Source: Massilia sp. PAMC28688
GTDB taxonomy: Bacteria > Pseudomonadota > Gammaproteobacteria > Burkholderiales > Burkholderiaceae_D
Assembly (NCBI RefSeq): GCF_019443445.1
Contig: NZ_CP080378.1
Location: 2,356,001-2,420,000, forward strand
Direction of reading: 5' to 3'
Length of the DNA stretch: 64,000 bases
Position numbers and translations under genes: made by a program. Under the pieces are notes generated by a model, which was given only the letters and a program-made list of their open reading frames with translations, was not told the origin of the DNA and ran no database searches. Positions 30,020 to 39,386 of this stretch are shown piece after piece (the first letter of the stretch is position 1; every line of letters starts with the position of its first letter).

Positions 30020-31299
30020 TGCTGCCGATCCCGCCATCGAACCTGCCAGCCGATCCGGTCACACCGGTGCCGCTGCCGCCCGTGCATCGGATCCCGATGC
30101 CGGGCCGGGTGGCGCTGGCGGTCCTGCTGGCCAGCCTGTCGATGCTGGGACCTTTTTCAATTGATGCCTACCTGCCGGCCTTCCCCCACATCCAGGCCGA
30201 CCTGCGCGCCTCGGGCATCGAGGTGCAGCAGACGCTGACGGCCTTCATGCTGGCCTTTGCCGGCATGGTGCTGTGGCATGGCGCCCTGTCCGATGCCTTT
30301 GGCCGCCGCAATGTGATCCTGTGCGCGCTGGTGGTGTTTGCCATCGGTACGTTCGGCTGCGCGGCGTCCGATTCGGTGTACTACCTGTGGATCTTCCGCA
30401 TCATGCAGGGCGTGTCGGCCGGCGCCGGCGTGGTGGTGGGACGGGCCATCATCCGCGACCTGTACTCGGACGCCGATGCCGCGCGGCTGCTGTCGCTGGT
30501 GACCATGATCTTCACTATTGCGCCGGCCATCGCGCCCATACTCGGTGGCTGGATCGTGTCGTTTTCCGACTGGCGCACCATTTTCCTGGCGCTGCTGGCC
30601 TACACGCTGGTGCTGTTCGGCTTTTGCTACAAGCGCCTGCCCGACACGCTGCCACGCGAAAAGCGCCAGCCCTTCAATCCCCGCTTTCTGTGGACCAGTT
30701 ACAGCACCATCTTCGGGTCGGCCCTGTTCCACATGAAGGCCGGTATCGTGGCACTCAATTTTGCCGGGCTGTTTCTGTACATTGCGGCCGCCCCCGTCAT
30801 GCTGCCCGAGCACCTGGGACTGGGGCCCAGCGAATTCGGCTGGCTGTTCTTTCCCACCGTGGCGGGCATCTTTCTGGGTGCGCTCACGGCCAACCGCATT
30901 GCCGGCAAGATGACGTTCGCGCGCCAGATCGGCATGGGCTTCGCCTTCCTGCTATCGGCCGCGGCCATCAATGTGCTGTACCACGTATTTTTTCCGCCAG
31001 CCCTGCCATGGTCGGTGGCGCCGATGTTCCTCTACACGTTTGGCATGTCCATCATTGCCCCTGCCGCCACGCTGCTGGCGCTCGACCTGTTCCCCCACAT
31101 CCGCGGCACCGTGGCTTCCTGCCAGTCGTTCGCCACCACCCTGCTGGGCGCCATCGTGGCCGGCGTGATCGCGCCGGCCCTGTCGCACTCGGTGCTGTGG
31201 CTGGCCGTGGGCCAGGCCGTGTTTGCCATCACGGCACTGGCCCTGTGGATGGGCGCGCGTGCCTACCGCCGCGCCGTGCCGCGCCACCCTGTTGCGTGA
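30019..31299 (+). CDS. Bcr/CflA-family MFS drug exporter
   Basis: 426-residue 12-helix transporter. The start region LASLSMLGPFSIDAYLPAFP and the loop GALSDAFGRRNVILCALVVF (MFS motif A) are typical of Bcr/CflA multidrug:proton antiporters, as is the helix 4-5 region FRIMQGVSAGAGVVVGRAIIRDLY (motif C-like). The N-terminal 30 residues are Pro-rich. Overlap with the methyltransferase stop suggests co-translation, with no obvious functional link. Confidence 0.87.
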   Translation: MLPIPPSNLPADPVTPVPLPPVHRIPMPGRVALAVLLASLSMLGPFSIDAYLPAFPHIQADLRASGIEVQQTLTAFMLAFAGMVLWHGALSDAFGRRNVILCALVVFAIGTFGCAASDSVYYLWIFRIMQGVSAGAGVVVGRAIIRDLYSDADAARLLSLVTMIFTIAPAIAPILGGWIVSFSDWRTIFLALLAYTLVLFGFCYKRLPDTLPREKRQPFNPRFLWTSYSTIFGSALFHMKAGIVALNFAGLFLYIAAAPVMLPEHLGLGPSEFGWLFFPTVAGIFLGALTANRIAGKMTFARQIGMGFAFLLSAAAINVLYHVFFPPALPWSVAPMFLYTFGMSIIAPAATLLALDLFPHIRGTVASCQSFATTLLGAIVAGVIAPALSHSVLWLAVGQAVFAITALALWMGARAYRRAVPRHPVA

Positions 31300-31442
31300 G
31301 CGGCAAATTTTCCGTTCGTACATATATTCTTTCAATCAACATTCGTGTGGTTATGCTAAGATAGTTGGCTGAGACAAATGCCGTGGCCGCTTGCGCCGTT
31401 TAATGCCACGCACATAAAAACGATATTGACGGCTGTGGAAAA

Positions 31443-33548
31443 ATGGTGGACTCGGATAACGATATTCGCAATCGCCTTTTGATTGCCAGGCTGCCGGCCA
31501 TGCCGCAGATTCTCATCAAGCTGATCGGGCACTTGCAGGCCGACGACCTGGGCATGACCGAACTGGCGGCCCTGATTGCCAATGACCCCGGCATGACCAG
31601 CAAGATCCTGGCCGTGGCCAACAGCTCGGCCTATCACCGCAGCAGCCGCAGCATCGGCGTCGAGCAGGCCCTGATCACCCTCGGCACCGACATGATCAAG
31701 CTGCTCGTGATCGGCGAATCGGTGGCCCAGACCTTTCATAATTTCCCCCATGCCGGCAGCCTGGATTTGCGCCGCTTCTGGAAGCACTCGATCACCGCGG
31801 CCCTGGTGGCGCGCGACCTGGCCCAGCGCATGCACTATGCGCAGCCCGAGGAAGCCTACCTGGCGGGCCTGCTCCACAATGTCGGCCGCCTGGCGCTGCT
31901 GGCCACGGCCCCGCGCGACTATGCCTACAATTTCAGCGCCCGCGACGATGAAGGCCTGTGCGCCGTCGAGCAGCGCACCCTGCAAATCACCCACGCTGAA
32001 GCCGGCGCCTGGCTGATCGAACGCTGGCAGCTGGACTCCTTCCTGGCCGACGCGGTCCTGTACCACCATGAAGCAGGCAGTCGCCTGGCTTTCAGCCATC
32101 CCTTGATCCGTATCGTGCGCCTGGCCCACGTGCTGGCCAGTGCCGACGCCGGCGACGAGGAAGTGGCCGATGCCGCCGCCCTGTGCGGGCTGCAAGCGGA
32201 GGCGACCGAGCCAATCCGGGCCAGCGCCGCGCGCCAGCTGATCCTGACTGCCGCGCAGCTGGGCATCAACCTGGAAGGCGCAGACGACGCCGTGGCGCCG
32301 CCGGCCTGGGCGCCGGTGCAGCGCGACCCCGTGCAGCAGCGCCTTGCCGAAGACGTGGGCCAGCAGATGCTGGTGGCGCACGCCGGACAGGCGTTCGCGC
32401 GCCAGCAGGGCGAGGCCGGCCTGTTTGACGCTATTACGCGCGCGGCTCGCATCCTGTTCGATTTCAGTGATGCCATCGTCCTCGTGGAAGACGCCGGCAC
32501 GCGCCAGCTGGTGGGCACCGGCGGCAGCACGCAGCAGCGCAGTGCGCAATTTACCGCGCCCCTGGACGGACGCGGGGCACTGGCGCTGGCGGCCGGGGGC
32601 GGCAAGGTGCAGGCGGTGCCCGGCAGCGCAGGGGGGGCCGGTCTGGCCGAACAGCAGATGCTGCGCCTTCTGGGCAGCGAGAGCATGGTCTGCATTCCGC
32701 TGGTGGCGGGCAGCCGCAGCCTGGGCGTGCTGGCTGGCGGCGTCCAGGCCTGGCAGGCGGCGCAGGCAGGCAAGCGCGAACGCTTCATGCAGGCGTTCGG
32801 CGTGCAGGCCGCCAGCGCGATGGAAGCCGCACTGGCAGGGCGCGGCCACACGCGGCGCCAGCTCGCGCACGTGGCTGACGAATACCGGGCCGCGTCGCGC
32901 CGGGTCGCGCACGAAGTGAACAACCCGCTGGCCATCATCAAGAATTACCTGGGCGTGCTCGATGAAAAGCTGGCGCGCCAGGAAAGCGTGGCCGGTGAAG
33001 TCACCATCCTGAGCGAAGAAATCGACCGCGTGGGACATCTGATCAACGGCCTGGCCGGCCTGCCGGACGGCGCCCCGGGCAGCGTCAACACCATTGGCGC
33101 CGTGGTCGACGACGTGCAGCGCCTGTTTCGCGCCGGCGGCAGCGTGCCGGCCGGAGTGCTGCTGGCCACCGCCATCAGTCCCGCCTGCGAGGGCGTGGCA
33201 TGCGACGCCGACATGCTCAAGCAGGTCCTGGTCAACCTGGTCAAGAACGCGCTGGAAGCGGTGGGCGCGGACGGGCGCATCGATATCGCCAGCCGCAACC
33301 ACGTGCATCGCGATGGCCGCCTGTTCGTGGAGCTGGTGGTGTCGGACAACGGCCCGGGCTTGCCGCAGCACGTGATGGCGGGCCTGTTCGCACCGGTACG
33401 CAGCGACAAGGATGGACCGCACCGCGGCCTGGGGCTGTCGATCGTGCATGGCCTGCTCACGCGCGCCGGCGGCTGCATCAGCTGCCGCAGCGGCAGTGCC
33501 GGCACCAGCTTCGACCTGCTGCTCCCTGCATGGACCGAGCCGGCATGA
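31443..33548 (+). CDS. HDOD-sensor-histidine kinase
   Basis: 701 residues with three parts. Residues about 15-210 are an HDOD domain (ARLPAMPQILIKLIGHL, DPGMTSKILAVANSSAYHR, LLHNVGRLALLA). Residues about 315-460 look like a GAF-type sensor. The C-terminal kinase has His490 in RRVAHEVNNPLAI, N-box NLVKNALEA, G1 SDNGPGLP and G2 HRGLGLSIVHGLL. There is no transmembrane segment, so it senses in the cytoplasm. Its stop overlaps the next gene's ATG; the downstream REC protein is the likely phosphoacceptor. Confidence 0.88.
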   Translation: MVDSDNDIRNRLLIARLPAMPQILIKLIGHLQADDLGMTELAALIANDPGMTSKILAVANSSAYHRSSRSIGVEQALITLGTDMIKLLVIGESVAQTFHNFPHAGSLDLRRFWKHSITAALVARDLAQRMHYAQPEEAYLAGLLHNVGRLALLATAPRDYAYNFSARDDEGLCAVEQRTLQITHAEAGAWLIERWQLDSFLADAVLYHHEAGSRLAFSHPLIRIVRLAHVLASADAGDEEVADAAALCGLQAEATEPIRASAARQLILTAAQLGINLEGADDAVAPPAWAPVQRDPVQQRLAEDVGQQMLVAHAGQAFARQQGEAGLFDAITRAARILFDFSDAIVLVEDAGTRQLVGTGGSTQQRSAQFTAPLDGRGALALAAGGGKVQAVPGSAGGAGLAEQQMLRLLGSESMVCIPLVAGSRSLGVLAGGVQAWQAAQAGKRERFMQAFGVQAASAMEAALAGRGHTRRQLAHVADEYRAASRRVAHEVNNPLAIIKNYLGVLDEKLARQESVAGEVTILSEEIDRVGHLINGLAGLPDGAPGSVNTIGAVVDDVQRLFRAGGSVPAGVLLATAISPACEGVACDADMLKQVLVNLVKNALEAVGADGRIDIASRNHVHRDGRLFVELVVSDNGPGLPQHVMAGLFAPVRSDKDGPHRGLGLSIVHGLLTRAGGCISCRSGSAGTSFDLLLPAWTEPA

Positions 33549-35728
33549 CGGCGCAATTGGAACTGGAGATGCTGCCACGCCTGCTCCTGGTCGATGACGA
33601 GCCGCGCCTGCTGTCGTCGCTGCATGAACTGCTGTGCGAGCGCGGCTACACCCTGGTGACGGCACAGAGCGGCGCCGAGGCGCTGGCCCACCTGGTGGCC
33701 CAGAAATTCGACCTGGTACTGCTGGACCTGCGCCTGCCGGACATGAGCGGGCACGAGGTGATGGACTTCATCAATGCCAACCAGATCGGCACCGACGTGA
33801 TCGTGATGAGCGGTGAAGTGGGCATCGAGGCGGCCATCGGCGCCCTCAAGCGCGGTGCCTACGACTATCTGCGCAAGCCCTACAGCCGCGAGGAGCTGCT
33901 CAAGACCGTCACCAACGCCCTCCAGCAGCGGCGCCTGGAAGTGGCGAACGCGCGCATCGCCTCGCAGCTGGAGAACTCGGAAAAGCTGTATCGCTATCTG
34001 GTCGACAGCTCGCCCGACATCATCTATACGCTCGACCACGAAGGCCGCTTCACGTTCGTCAATGACCGCGCCTACCAGCTGCTGGGCTTTAGCCGCGAAG
34101 ACCTGATCGGCAAGCACTACGCCATCCTGATCCACGACGAAGACCTCGAACGTGCGCGCTACGTATTCAACGAGCGGCGCGTGGACGAGCGGGCCTCGCG
34201 CAATGTGGAACTGCGCCTGAAATGCCACAACCATCCTGGCGCGGACCGCACCTTCAACAATACCCTGATGACGATCTCGCTCAATTCGATCGGCATGCAT
34301 GTGCCGGACCGGGACGTGCGCAAGCTCGAATTCTTCGGCACCTACGGCGTGGCGCGCGACATCACGGAGCGCAAGCACGCCGAAGAAGTCATCAATTACC
34401 AGGCGTACCACGACATCCTGACCGACCTGCCCAACCGCATGCTGTTCAAGGACCGCCTTGGGCTGGCCGTGATCCAGGCCAAACGCAAGGCGGCGGAACT
34501 GGCGGTCATGTTCATTGACCTGGACCGCTTCAAGCTGGTGAACGACACGCTGGGACACGTGAAGGGCGACGAATTGCTGCAGCAAGTCGCCATGCGCCTG
34601 AAGCAGTGCCTGCGCCGCGGCGACACGCTGGCGCGCCAGGGCGGCGACGAATTCACTATCGTGCTGCCGGAACTGCGCGACCGGACCGATGCCAGTGCCA
34701 TCGCCGAGAAATTCCTGGAGTGCCTGCACCAGAGCTTCGATCTTGATGGCCATGAAGTCCACATCTCGGCCAGTATCGGGATCGCCGTGTACCCGGTGGA
34801 CGGCGAGACCATCGATGAACTGCTGCGCCACGCCGACATCGCCATGTACCAGGTCAAGGCGCTGGGCAAGAACGGCCACGCCTTCTATCACAACTCGATG
34901 CTCGATGTCTCGCGCCAGAAGATCGCGCTGGAACAGAGCCTGCGCAAGGCACTCGACAACGACGAACTGGAAATGCACTACCAGCCGCAGATCGATGTTG
35001 TCACGGGCCGCATCATTGGCGCCGAAGGCCTGATGCGCTGGAACCATCCGCAGCGCGGCCTGCTCACCGCTGGCGAGTTCTTGCCTTTTGCCGAGGAAAA
35101 CGGCCTGATGCTGCCGATTTCGGACTGGATGATCAAGGCGCTGTGCCGCGACATGCAGATCTGGAATGCGGCCGGTGGCCAGTCAATCCGGCTCTCGCTC
35201 AATCTCTCGCCCCAGTACCTGGACCGCGGCGACTTTTTCGAAAAAATGCGCGGCGCGCTGGTGCGCTATGGCATATCGCCGGCCCAGATCGAGGTGGAAA
35301 TCACCGAGAATATCTGCATCCGCAGCCCGCAGTACGCCATCGAGCAGCTCAACAAGCTGTGCGAACTGGGCGTATCGGTGGCGATTGACGATTTCGGCAC
35401 CGGCTACTCGTCGCTGTCCTACCTGCACCGCTTCCCGATCCACACCATCAAGATCGATCAGTCCTTCGTCAGGGAGATCCATGACGAGCATGGCCACTAC
35501 CCGGTCATCCTGGCCATCATCTCAATCGCGCGCGGCCTGGGCCTGCACCTGATTGCGGAAGGCGTGGAGACGGAGGTGCAGGCGCGCTACCTGCGCTCGC
35601 ACGGCTGCGTCACCATGCAAGGTTTCCTGTTCCACGTACCCGTTTCACTTGCCGCCTTTATCTGCGTCCTGGAAGAGCACTTCGCCATGCCGGACGCTGA
35701 AAACAACGTCGCTTCGCTACAGGCCTGA
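33545..35728 (+). CDS. REC-PAS-GGDEF-EAL cyclic-di-GMP regulator
   Basis: 727 residues. An N-terminal receiver has phospho-acceptor Asp61 (LVLLDLRLPDMSG). PAS spans about residues 145-270 (YLVDSSPDIIYTLDHEGRF). The GGDEF motif is intact at 366-370, with a possible inhibitory RRGD site five residues before it. EAL starts at Glu494 (EGLMRW); conserved residues follow in LNLSPQYL, EITENICI, IDDFGTGYSSL and IKIDQSF. Both synthesis and hydrolysis of c-di-GMP look possible. A longer frame starting inside the kinase gene is a shadow; ATG 33545 overlaps the kinase stop. Confidence 0.92.
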   Translation: MTAQLELEMLPRLLLVDDEPRLLSSLHELLCERGYTLVTAQSGAEALAHLVAQKFDLVLLDLRLPDMSGHEVMDFINANQIGTDVIVMSGEVGIEAAIGALKRGAYDYLRKPYSREELLKTVTNALQQRRLEVANARIASQLENSEKLYRYLVDSSPDIIYTLDHEGRFTFVNDRAYQLLGFSREDLIGKHYAILIHDEDLERARYVFNERRVDERASRNVELRLKCHNHPGADRTFNNTLMTISLNSIGMHVPDRDVRKLEFFGTYGVARDITERKHAEEVINYQAYHDILTDLPNRMLFKDRLGLAVIQAKRKAAELAVMFIDLDRFKLVNDTLGHVKGDELLQQVAMRLKQCLRRGDTLARQGGDEFTIVLPELRDRTDASAIAEKFLECLHQSFDLDGHEVHISASIGIAVYPVDGETIDELLRHADIAMYQVKALGKNGHAFYHNSMLDVSRQKIALEQSLRKALDNDELEMHYQPQIDVVTGRIIGAEGLMRWNHPQRGLLTAGEFLPFAEENGLMLPISDWMIKALCRDMQIWNAAGGQSIRLSLNLSPQYLDRGDFFEKMRGALVRYGISPAQIEVEITENICIRSPQYAIEQLNKLCELGVSVAIDDFGTGYSSLSYLHRFPIHTIKIDQSFVREIHDEHGHYPVILAIISIARGLGLHLIAEGVETEVQARYLRSHGCVTMQGFLFHVPVSLAAFICVLEEHFAMPDAENNVASLQA

Positions 35729-35732
35729 ACCC

Positions 35733-37331
35733 ATGCACAATTCATTCTGCCAGACGGTGCCGCCATCGACCGACCAGGGCTGCAGCGCAGACTTCTTGCG
35801 CGTAAAGGCACTGGCGCGCGCGGGCGACGCCAGCGCCCAGCACCGCACCGGCTTCATGTATTTCCATGGCGAGGGCGTGGGCCGCGACCTGGGTCAGGCG
35901 CTGCACTGGTACCTGAAGGCTGCCTACTCCGGGCTGGCACTGGCTCAGTACAACCTGGGGGTGATGCACCAGCGCGGCCAGGGCGTGGAGCGCGACGAGC
36001 AGCAGGCCGTCCACTGGTATTTGCTGGCGGCGGAGCAGGGCTACGCGCCGGCCCAGTTCAACCTGGGCTGGATGCACGCGCGCGGCGTGGGCGTGGCGCG
36101 CGATGTGACCAAGGCGCATGGCTGGTTCGCGCGCGCCGCCGCCCAGGGCGATGCAGGGGCACAGAACAACCTGGGCATGATGTACGAGACCGGCAAGGGT
36201 GCGCCGCGTGACCTGGCCAGGGCCGTAGCGCTTTACCGCAGTTCCGCCATGCAGGGCCACGCGCGCGCCCAGTTCAACCTGGCCATGTGCTGCCAGCGCG
36301 GCGAGGGGGTGGAGCAGGATGAGCAGCAGGCCATCGAATGGCTGCGCAAGGCGGCCGACCATGGCCATGCGGGCGCGCAGTTTAACCTGGGACTGCGCTA
36401 CGACAAGGGGACAGGCCTGGTGCAGGACAGCGAGCGCGCCGCGCACTGGTACCGGCGCGCGGCCGGCCAGGGCCATGCGAGTGCCCAGTTCAATCTCGGG
36501 CTGCTGCATGACACCGCGGCGCCGCCGCTGCGCAGCGAGGTGCTGGCGCTGGAGTGGTACCGCAAGGCCGCCGCCCAGCATCATGCCGGCGCGCTGGACC
36601 ATCTTGGTCTGCGTTATCAGAACGGGCAGGGCGTGGAGCGCGACGACGTCAGGGCTGCAGCCCTGTTCGAGCAGGCCGCGCGCCAGGGTTTCCCCAGCGC
36701 GCAGTATCACTATGGTCTGCTGTTCGACGGCGGCCGCGGCATTGCCATCGACGCACTGCAGGCGGCGCACTGGATCGGCCTGGCCGCAGCGCAGGGCCAT
36801 CTGCGCGCCCAGTTCGACATGGGCCTGCGCTGCGACGCCGGTACCGGCGTGGCACAGGACGAGCAGGCAGCCCTGCACTGGTATCGGCGCGCCGCCGACA
36901 AAGGCTATGTGCCGGCGCAGTTCATGCTTGGGGTGCTGCACGACCGGGTGGACAGCCCTGCGTACGACCCGCAGCTGGCCGTGTCGTGGTTCCTCAAGGC
37001 GGCCGCGCAAGGCTACGCCCGGGCCCAGTTCGCAATGGGCCTGCGCTACGACAGCGGCAACGGCGTGACCCCGGATCACCACGCGGCCTACGCCTGGTAT
37101 GTGCGTGCCGCGCGCCAGGGCCATGCGCGCGCACAGCTCAACCTTGGCTTGATGCACGCTGCCGGGCATGGCGCCGGCCACGACCTGCTGGCGGCCTATG
37201 CATGGCTGGCGCAGGCCGAGCGTGGCGGCGCCCACGGCGCGCGTGCCGCGCGCGACCAGGTCACCGAGCGCATGAATATTGATGAAGTGGCGCAGATCGC
37301 ACGCCTGGAAGAAGAGCTCGAGCTGGCCTAG
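35733..37331 (+). CDS. Sel1-repeat (TPR-like) protein
   Basis: 532 residues made almost entirely of about 13 Sel1 repeats of 36 residues (pattern A-x-x-x-L-G-x-x-Y/H-x-x-G-x-G-V-x-x-D-x-x-x-A-x-x-W-Y-x-x-A-A-x-x-G). No signal peptide or membrane segment is seen, so it is probably a cytoplasmic scaffold. It starts four bases after the REC-GGDEF-EAL gene and is likely its operon partner. Sel1 proteins often organise signalling complexes; a link to the kinase and c-di-GMP enzyme is inferred from position only. Confidence 0.88.
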   Translation: MHNSFCQTVPPSTDQGCSADFLRVKALARAGDASAQHRTGFMYFHGEGVGRDLGQALHWYLKAAYSGLALAQYNLGVMHQRGQGVERDEQQAVHWYLLAAEQGYAPAQFNLGWMHARGVGVARDVTKAHGWFARAAAQGDAGAQNNLGMMYETGKGAPRDLARAVALYRSSAMQGHARAQFNLAMCCQRGEGVEQDEQQAIEWLRKAADHGHAGAQFNLGLRYDKGTGLVQDSERAAHWYRRAAGQGHASAQFNLGLLHDTAAPPLRSEVLALEWYRKAAAQHHAGALDHLGLRYQNGQGVERDDVRAAALFEQAARQGFPSAQYHYGLLFDGGRGIAIDALQAAHWIGLAAAQGHLRAQFDMGLRCDAGTGVAQDEQAALHWYRRAADKGYVPAQFMLGVLHDRVDSPAYDPQLAVSWFLKAAAQGYARAQFAMGLRYDSGNGVTPDHHAAYAWYVRAARQGHARAQLNLGLMHAAGHGAGHDLLAAYAWLAQAERGGAHGARAARDQVTERMNIDEVAQIARLEEELELA

Positions 37332-37344
37332 CCGGGGCGGCCGA

Positions 37345-37818
37345 TCACGGCAAGTGCCGGATCCAGCCCTCCCAGGCAGTGTCCTGCCGGGCGCCGAAGG
37401 CGCGATAGAACGCCTTGGCGGCGTGATTGTGAGGCAGCACATCCCACTTGATACGCCCGCACCCGTGCTGGTGCGCCTGCGCCAGCACGCCAGCCATCAG
37501 CGCCTGGCCGATGCCTTGCCCGCGCGCTTGCGCCAGCACATACAATTCCTTGAGTACGAGGCTGGGCCGCAGGTCGAAGGTGAACGGCAGCAAACAGGTG
37601 ACGGCGTACCCCAACAGCGGGCCGTTGCCCGCCTGCGCCACCAGCGCTGCGAACTGGGGCGAGCCGTCAGCCTGCAGGCCACGCGCGAGCAAATCCTGTT
37701 CCGTCACCCGGAACTGCGCGCTGTAGCCCTCGAACACGGCCAGCTCGCGCATCAGGGCAAGCAGGGCAGGGCTGTCGCACGCAGCGGCTGGGCGCACCGT
37801 GCAGCCGGACGGCGGCAT
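37345..37818 (-). CDS. GNAT-family N-acetyltransferase
   Basis: 157 residues. The acetyl-CoA loop ARGQGIGQALM and the preceding strand LVLKELYVL are typical, as is the C-terminal HNHAAKAFYRAFGA. The sequence resembles the diamine/polyamine acetyltransferase subgroup (VFEGYSAQFRVTEQDLL), but the substrate is uncertain. The ATG at 37818 overlaps the rhodanese stop by four bases, which decides the start and indicates a two-gene operon. Confidence 0.84.
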   Translation of the reverse strand: MPPSGCTVRPAAACDSPALLALMRELAVFEGYSAQFRVTEQDLLARGLQADGSPQFAALVAQAGNGPLLGYAVTCLLPFTFDLRPSLVLKELYVLAQARGQGIGQALMAGVLAQAHQHGCGRIKWDVLPHNHAAKAFYRAFGARQDTAWEGWIRHLP

Positions 37819-38228
37819 CAGGCCGCCGCCGGCAGCTGCTTCAGTGCAAAGCCTTCGTCGATCCATCCCGTGATCCCGCCCGGCATGGTCTTGACGGCAT
37901 GGCCCAGGCGCGCCAGGCGAATCGCCGCGCGGGTCGCGCCATTGCAGTGGGGGCCGGCGCAGTAAGTCACGAACAGCGTGCCGGCCGGGTAATCGGCCAT
38001 CTTGGCGGCCACGATTTTCCCGTGCGGGAGGTGGACGGCACCGTCGATGTGGCCAGCTGCAAACTGCGCCGGGCCGCGCACATCAAGCAGCACGAAATCC
38101 CGGGCGCCGCCCTGCAGGGCGTGGTGGACATCCCAGCAATCGGTCTCGTGCTGCATGATGGCCTCGAAATGCGCCAGGGCGTGGGCGGGGCTGGCGGCGG
38201 GTATGTCGGTAACGATGGACACGGTCAT
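37818..38228 (-). CDS. Rhodanese-like sulfurtransferase
   Basis: 136-residue single rhodanese domain. The core segments are FVLLDVRGPAQFAAGHIDGAVHLPHGKI and the active-site loop TYCAGPHCNGATRAAIRLARLG, with catalytic Cys in YCAGPHCNG. Rhodaneses carry sulfane sulfur. Start choice is unclear: ATG 38228 lies only one base after AGGAG, while a GTG at 38222 has proper spacing of seven. It is divergent from ftrA, and both may share control. Confidence 0.85.
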   Translation of the reverse strand: MTVSIVTDIPAASPAHALAHFEAIMQHETDCWDVHHALQGGARDFVLLDVRGPAQFAAGHIDGAVHLPHGKIVAAKMADYPAGTLFVTYCAGPHCNGATRAAIRLARLGHAVKTMPGGITGWIDEGFALKQLPAAA

Positions 38229-38316
38229 GCTCCTGTAGTGGTTGACGAGCAGATTATCGGCGCCGGCCGCCGGCGGGGGTAGTGGCGCAAACGCCAATCT
38301 CCGGTAACATGACGCC

Positions 38317-39276
38317 ATGAACCAGCATCTTGTTGTGGCCCTTGCCTACGATGGCCTGTGCACGTTTGAATTCGGCTGCGCCGTGGAAGTATTCGCGTTG
38401 GCGCGCCCGGAACTGGGCGTGGCCTGGTATGACTTTGCCGTGTGCGCAGTCGAGGAAGGACCAATCCGGGCCGCCGGCGGTATCACCATCGATGCCCCAT
38501 ATACCCTGGCGCTGCTGGAACGGGCCGACACCATCATCATTCCCGGCTGGCGCGACCCGGACCAGGCGCCGCCGGCACCCTTGCTGGCGGCGCTGCAGGC
38601 GGCGGCGCAGCGCGGTGCGCGCCTGTGCTCGATCTGCTCGGGCGTGTTCGTGCTGGCCGTGGCGGGCCTGCTGGACGGGCGCGCCGCCACCACGCACTGG
38701 CGCTACGCGCGCCAGCTGCGCGAGCGCTACCCGGCCATTGAGGTACAGGCCGATCTGCTCTACGTCGATGGTGGCCAGATCGTGAGCGCGGCCGGCTCGG
38801 CGGCCGGGCTGGACATGCTGCTGCACCTGGTGCGGCGCGACCACGGCGCGCGCATCGGCAACCTGGTGGCGCAGCGCCTCGTGGTGCAGCCGCACCGCGA
38901 AGGCGGGCAGGCGCAGTTCGTGTCGCGCCCCATGGCGCCGGACCAGGATGGGCGCCTGGCCGCGCTCATGGCGCGGGTCCGGGCCGAACCGGCCTTCCCT
39001 CATACGCTCGCGTCCATGGCGCGCGCTGCCGCCATGAGCACGCGCACCCTGCAGCGCCAGTTCCAGGCTGCCACCGGCATGGCGCCGGTCGACTGGCTGA
39101 TTCGCGAGCGGGTAGCCATTGCCAGGGATTTGCTCGAGTCGCCCGGCCTGCCGCTGCCGCGGGTGGCCCAGCTGGCCGGTTTCGGGTCCGAGGAATCGCT
39201 GCGCCGCCATTTCCGCAATCTGCTCCATACCAGCCCCGGCGCCTACCGCAAGCGCTTCGCGGCCCCGCCGCCCTGA
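38317..39276 (+). CDS. ftrA: FtrA-type transcriptional regulator (DJ-1/PfpI-like plus AraC HTH)
   Basis: 319 residues. The N-terminal half is a DJ-1/PfpI (GATase1-like) domain (ALAYDGLCTFEFGCAVEVFAL, IIIPGWRD, RLCSICSGVFVLAVAGLLDGR). The C-terminal about 100 residues are an AraC double HTH (TLASMARAAAMSTRTLQRQFQAATGMAPVDWL, VAQLAGFGSEESLRRHFRN). This architecture matches FtrA/GlxA regulators. A cysteine in the nucleophile-elbow position (SICSG) could sense a reactive ligand. It is divergent from the rhodanese-GNAT pair by 88 bp, which it probably regulates. Confidence 0.86.
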   Translation: MNQHLVVALAYDGLCTFEFGCAVEVFALARPELGVAWYDFAVCAVEEGPIRAAGGITIDAPYTLALLERADTIIIPGWRDPDQAPPAPLLAALQAAAQRGARLCSICSGVFVLAVAGLLDGRAATTHWRYARQLRERYPAIEVQADLLYVDGGQIVSAAGSAAGLDMLLHLVRRDHGARIGNLVAQRLVVQPHREGGQAQFVSRPMAPDQDGRLAALMARVRAEPAFPHTLASMARAAAMSTRTLQRQFQAATGMAPVDWLIRERVAIARDLLESPGLPLPRVAQLAGFGSEESLRRHFRNLLHTSPGAYRKRFAAPPP

Positions 39277-39344
39277 GTCGTCCGCGCCACATTCTGGCCA
39301 TCCCATCGCAGCCGTGCTGCGCCCGCGCCCGGCGTGGTGTACTA

Positions 39345-39364
39345 TACTGTATGGGCATACAGTA
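39345..39364. promoter_or_regulatory. LexA operator (SOS box) before the radical SAM/UDG operon
   Basis: TACTGTATGGGCATACAGTA contains the invariant CTGT-N8-ACAG and matches the 20-bp E. coli consensus at all positions except the central four. The arms are a 9-bp inverted repeat around two central bases. TATACT at 39343-39348 could be the -10 element and overlaps the operator, and the box ends 22 bp before the ATG, so bound LexA would block transcription. Confidence 0.85.
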
Positions 39365-39386
39365 ATCAGGACAAAGGCCGGACACC

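Noticed and set aside
31356..33665. 769-residue minus-strand open frame opposite the HDOD kinase
   Set aside because: Antisense to clear HDOD and kinase motifs; rich in Ala, Arg and His.
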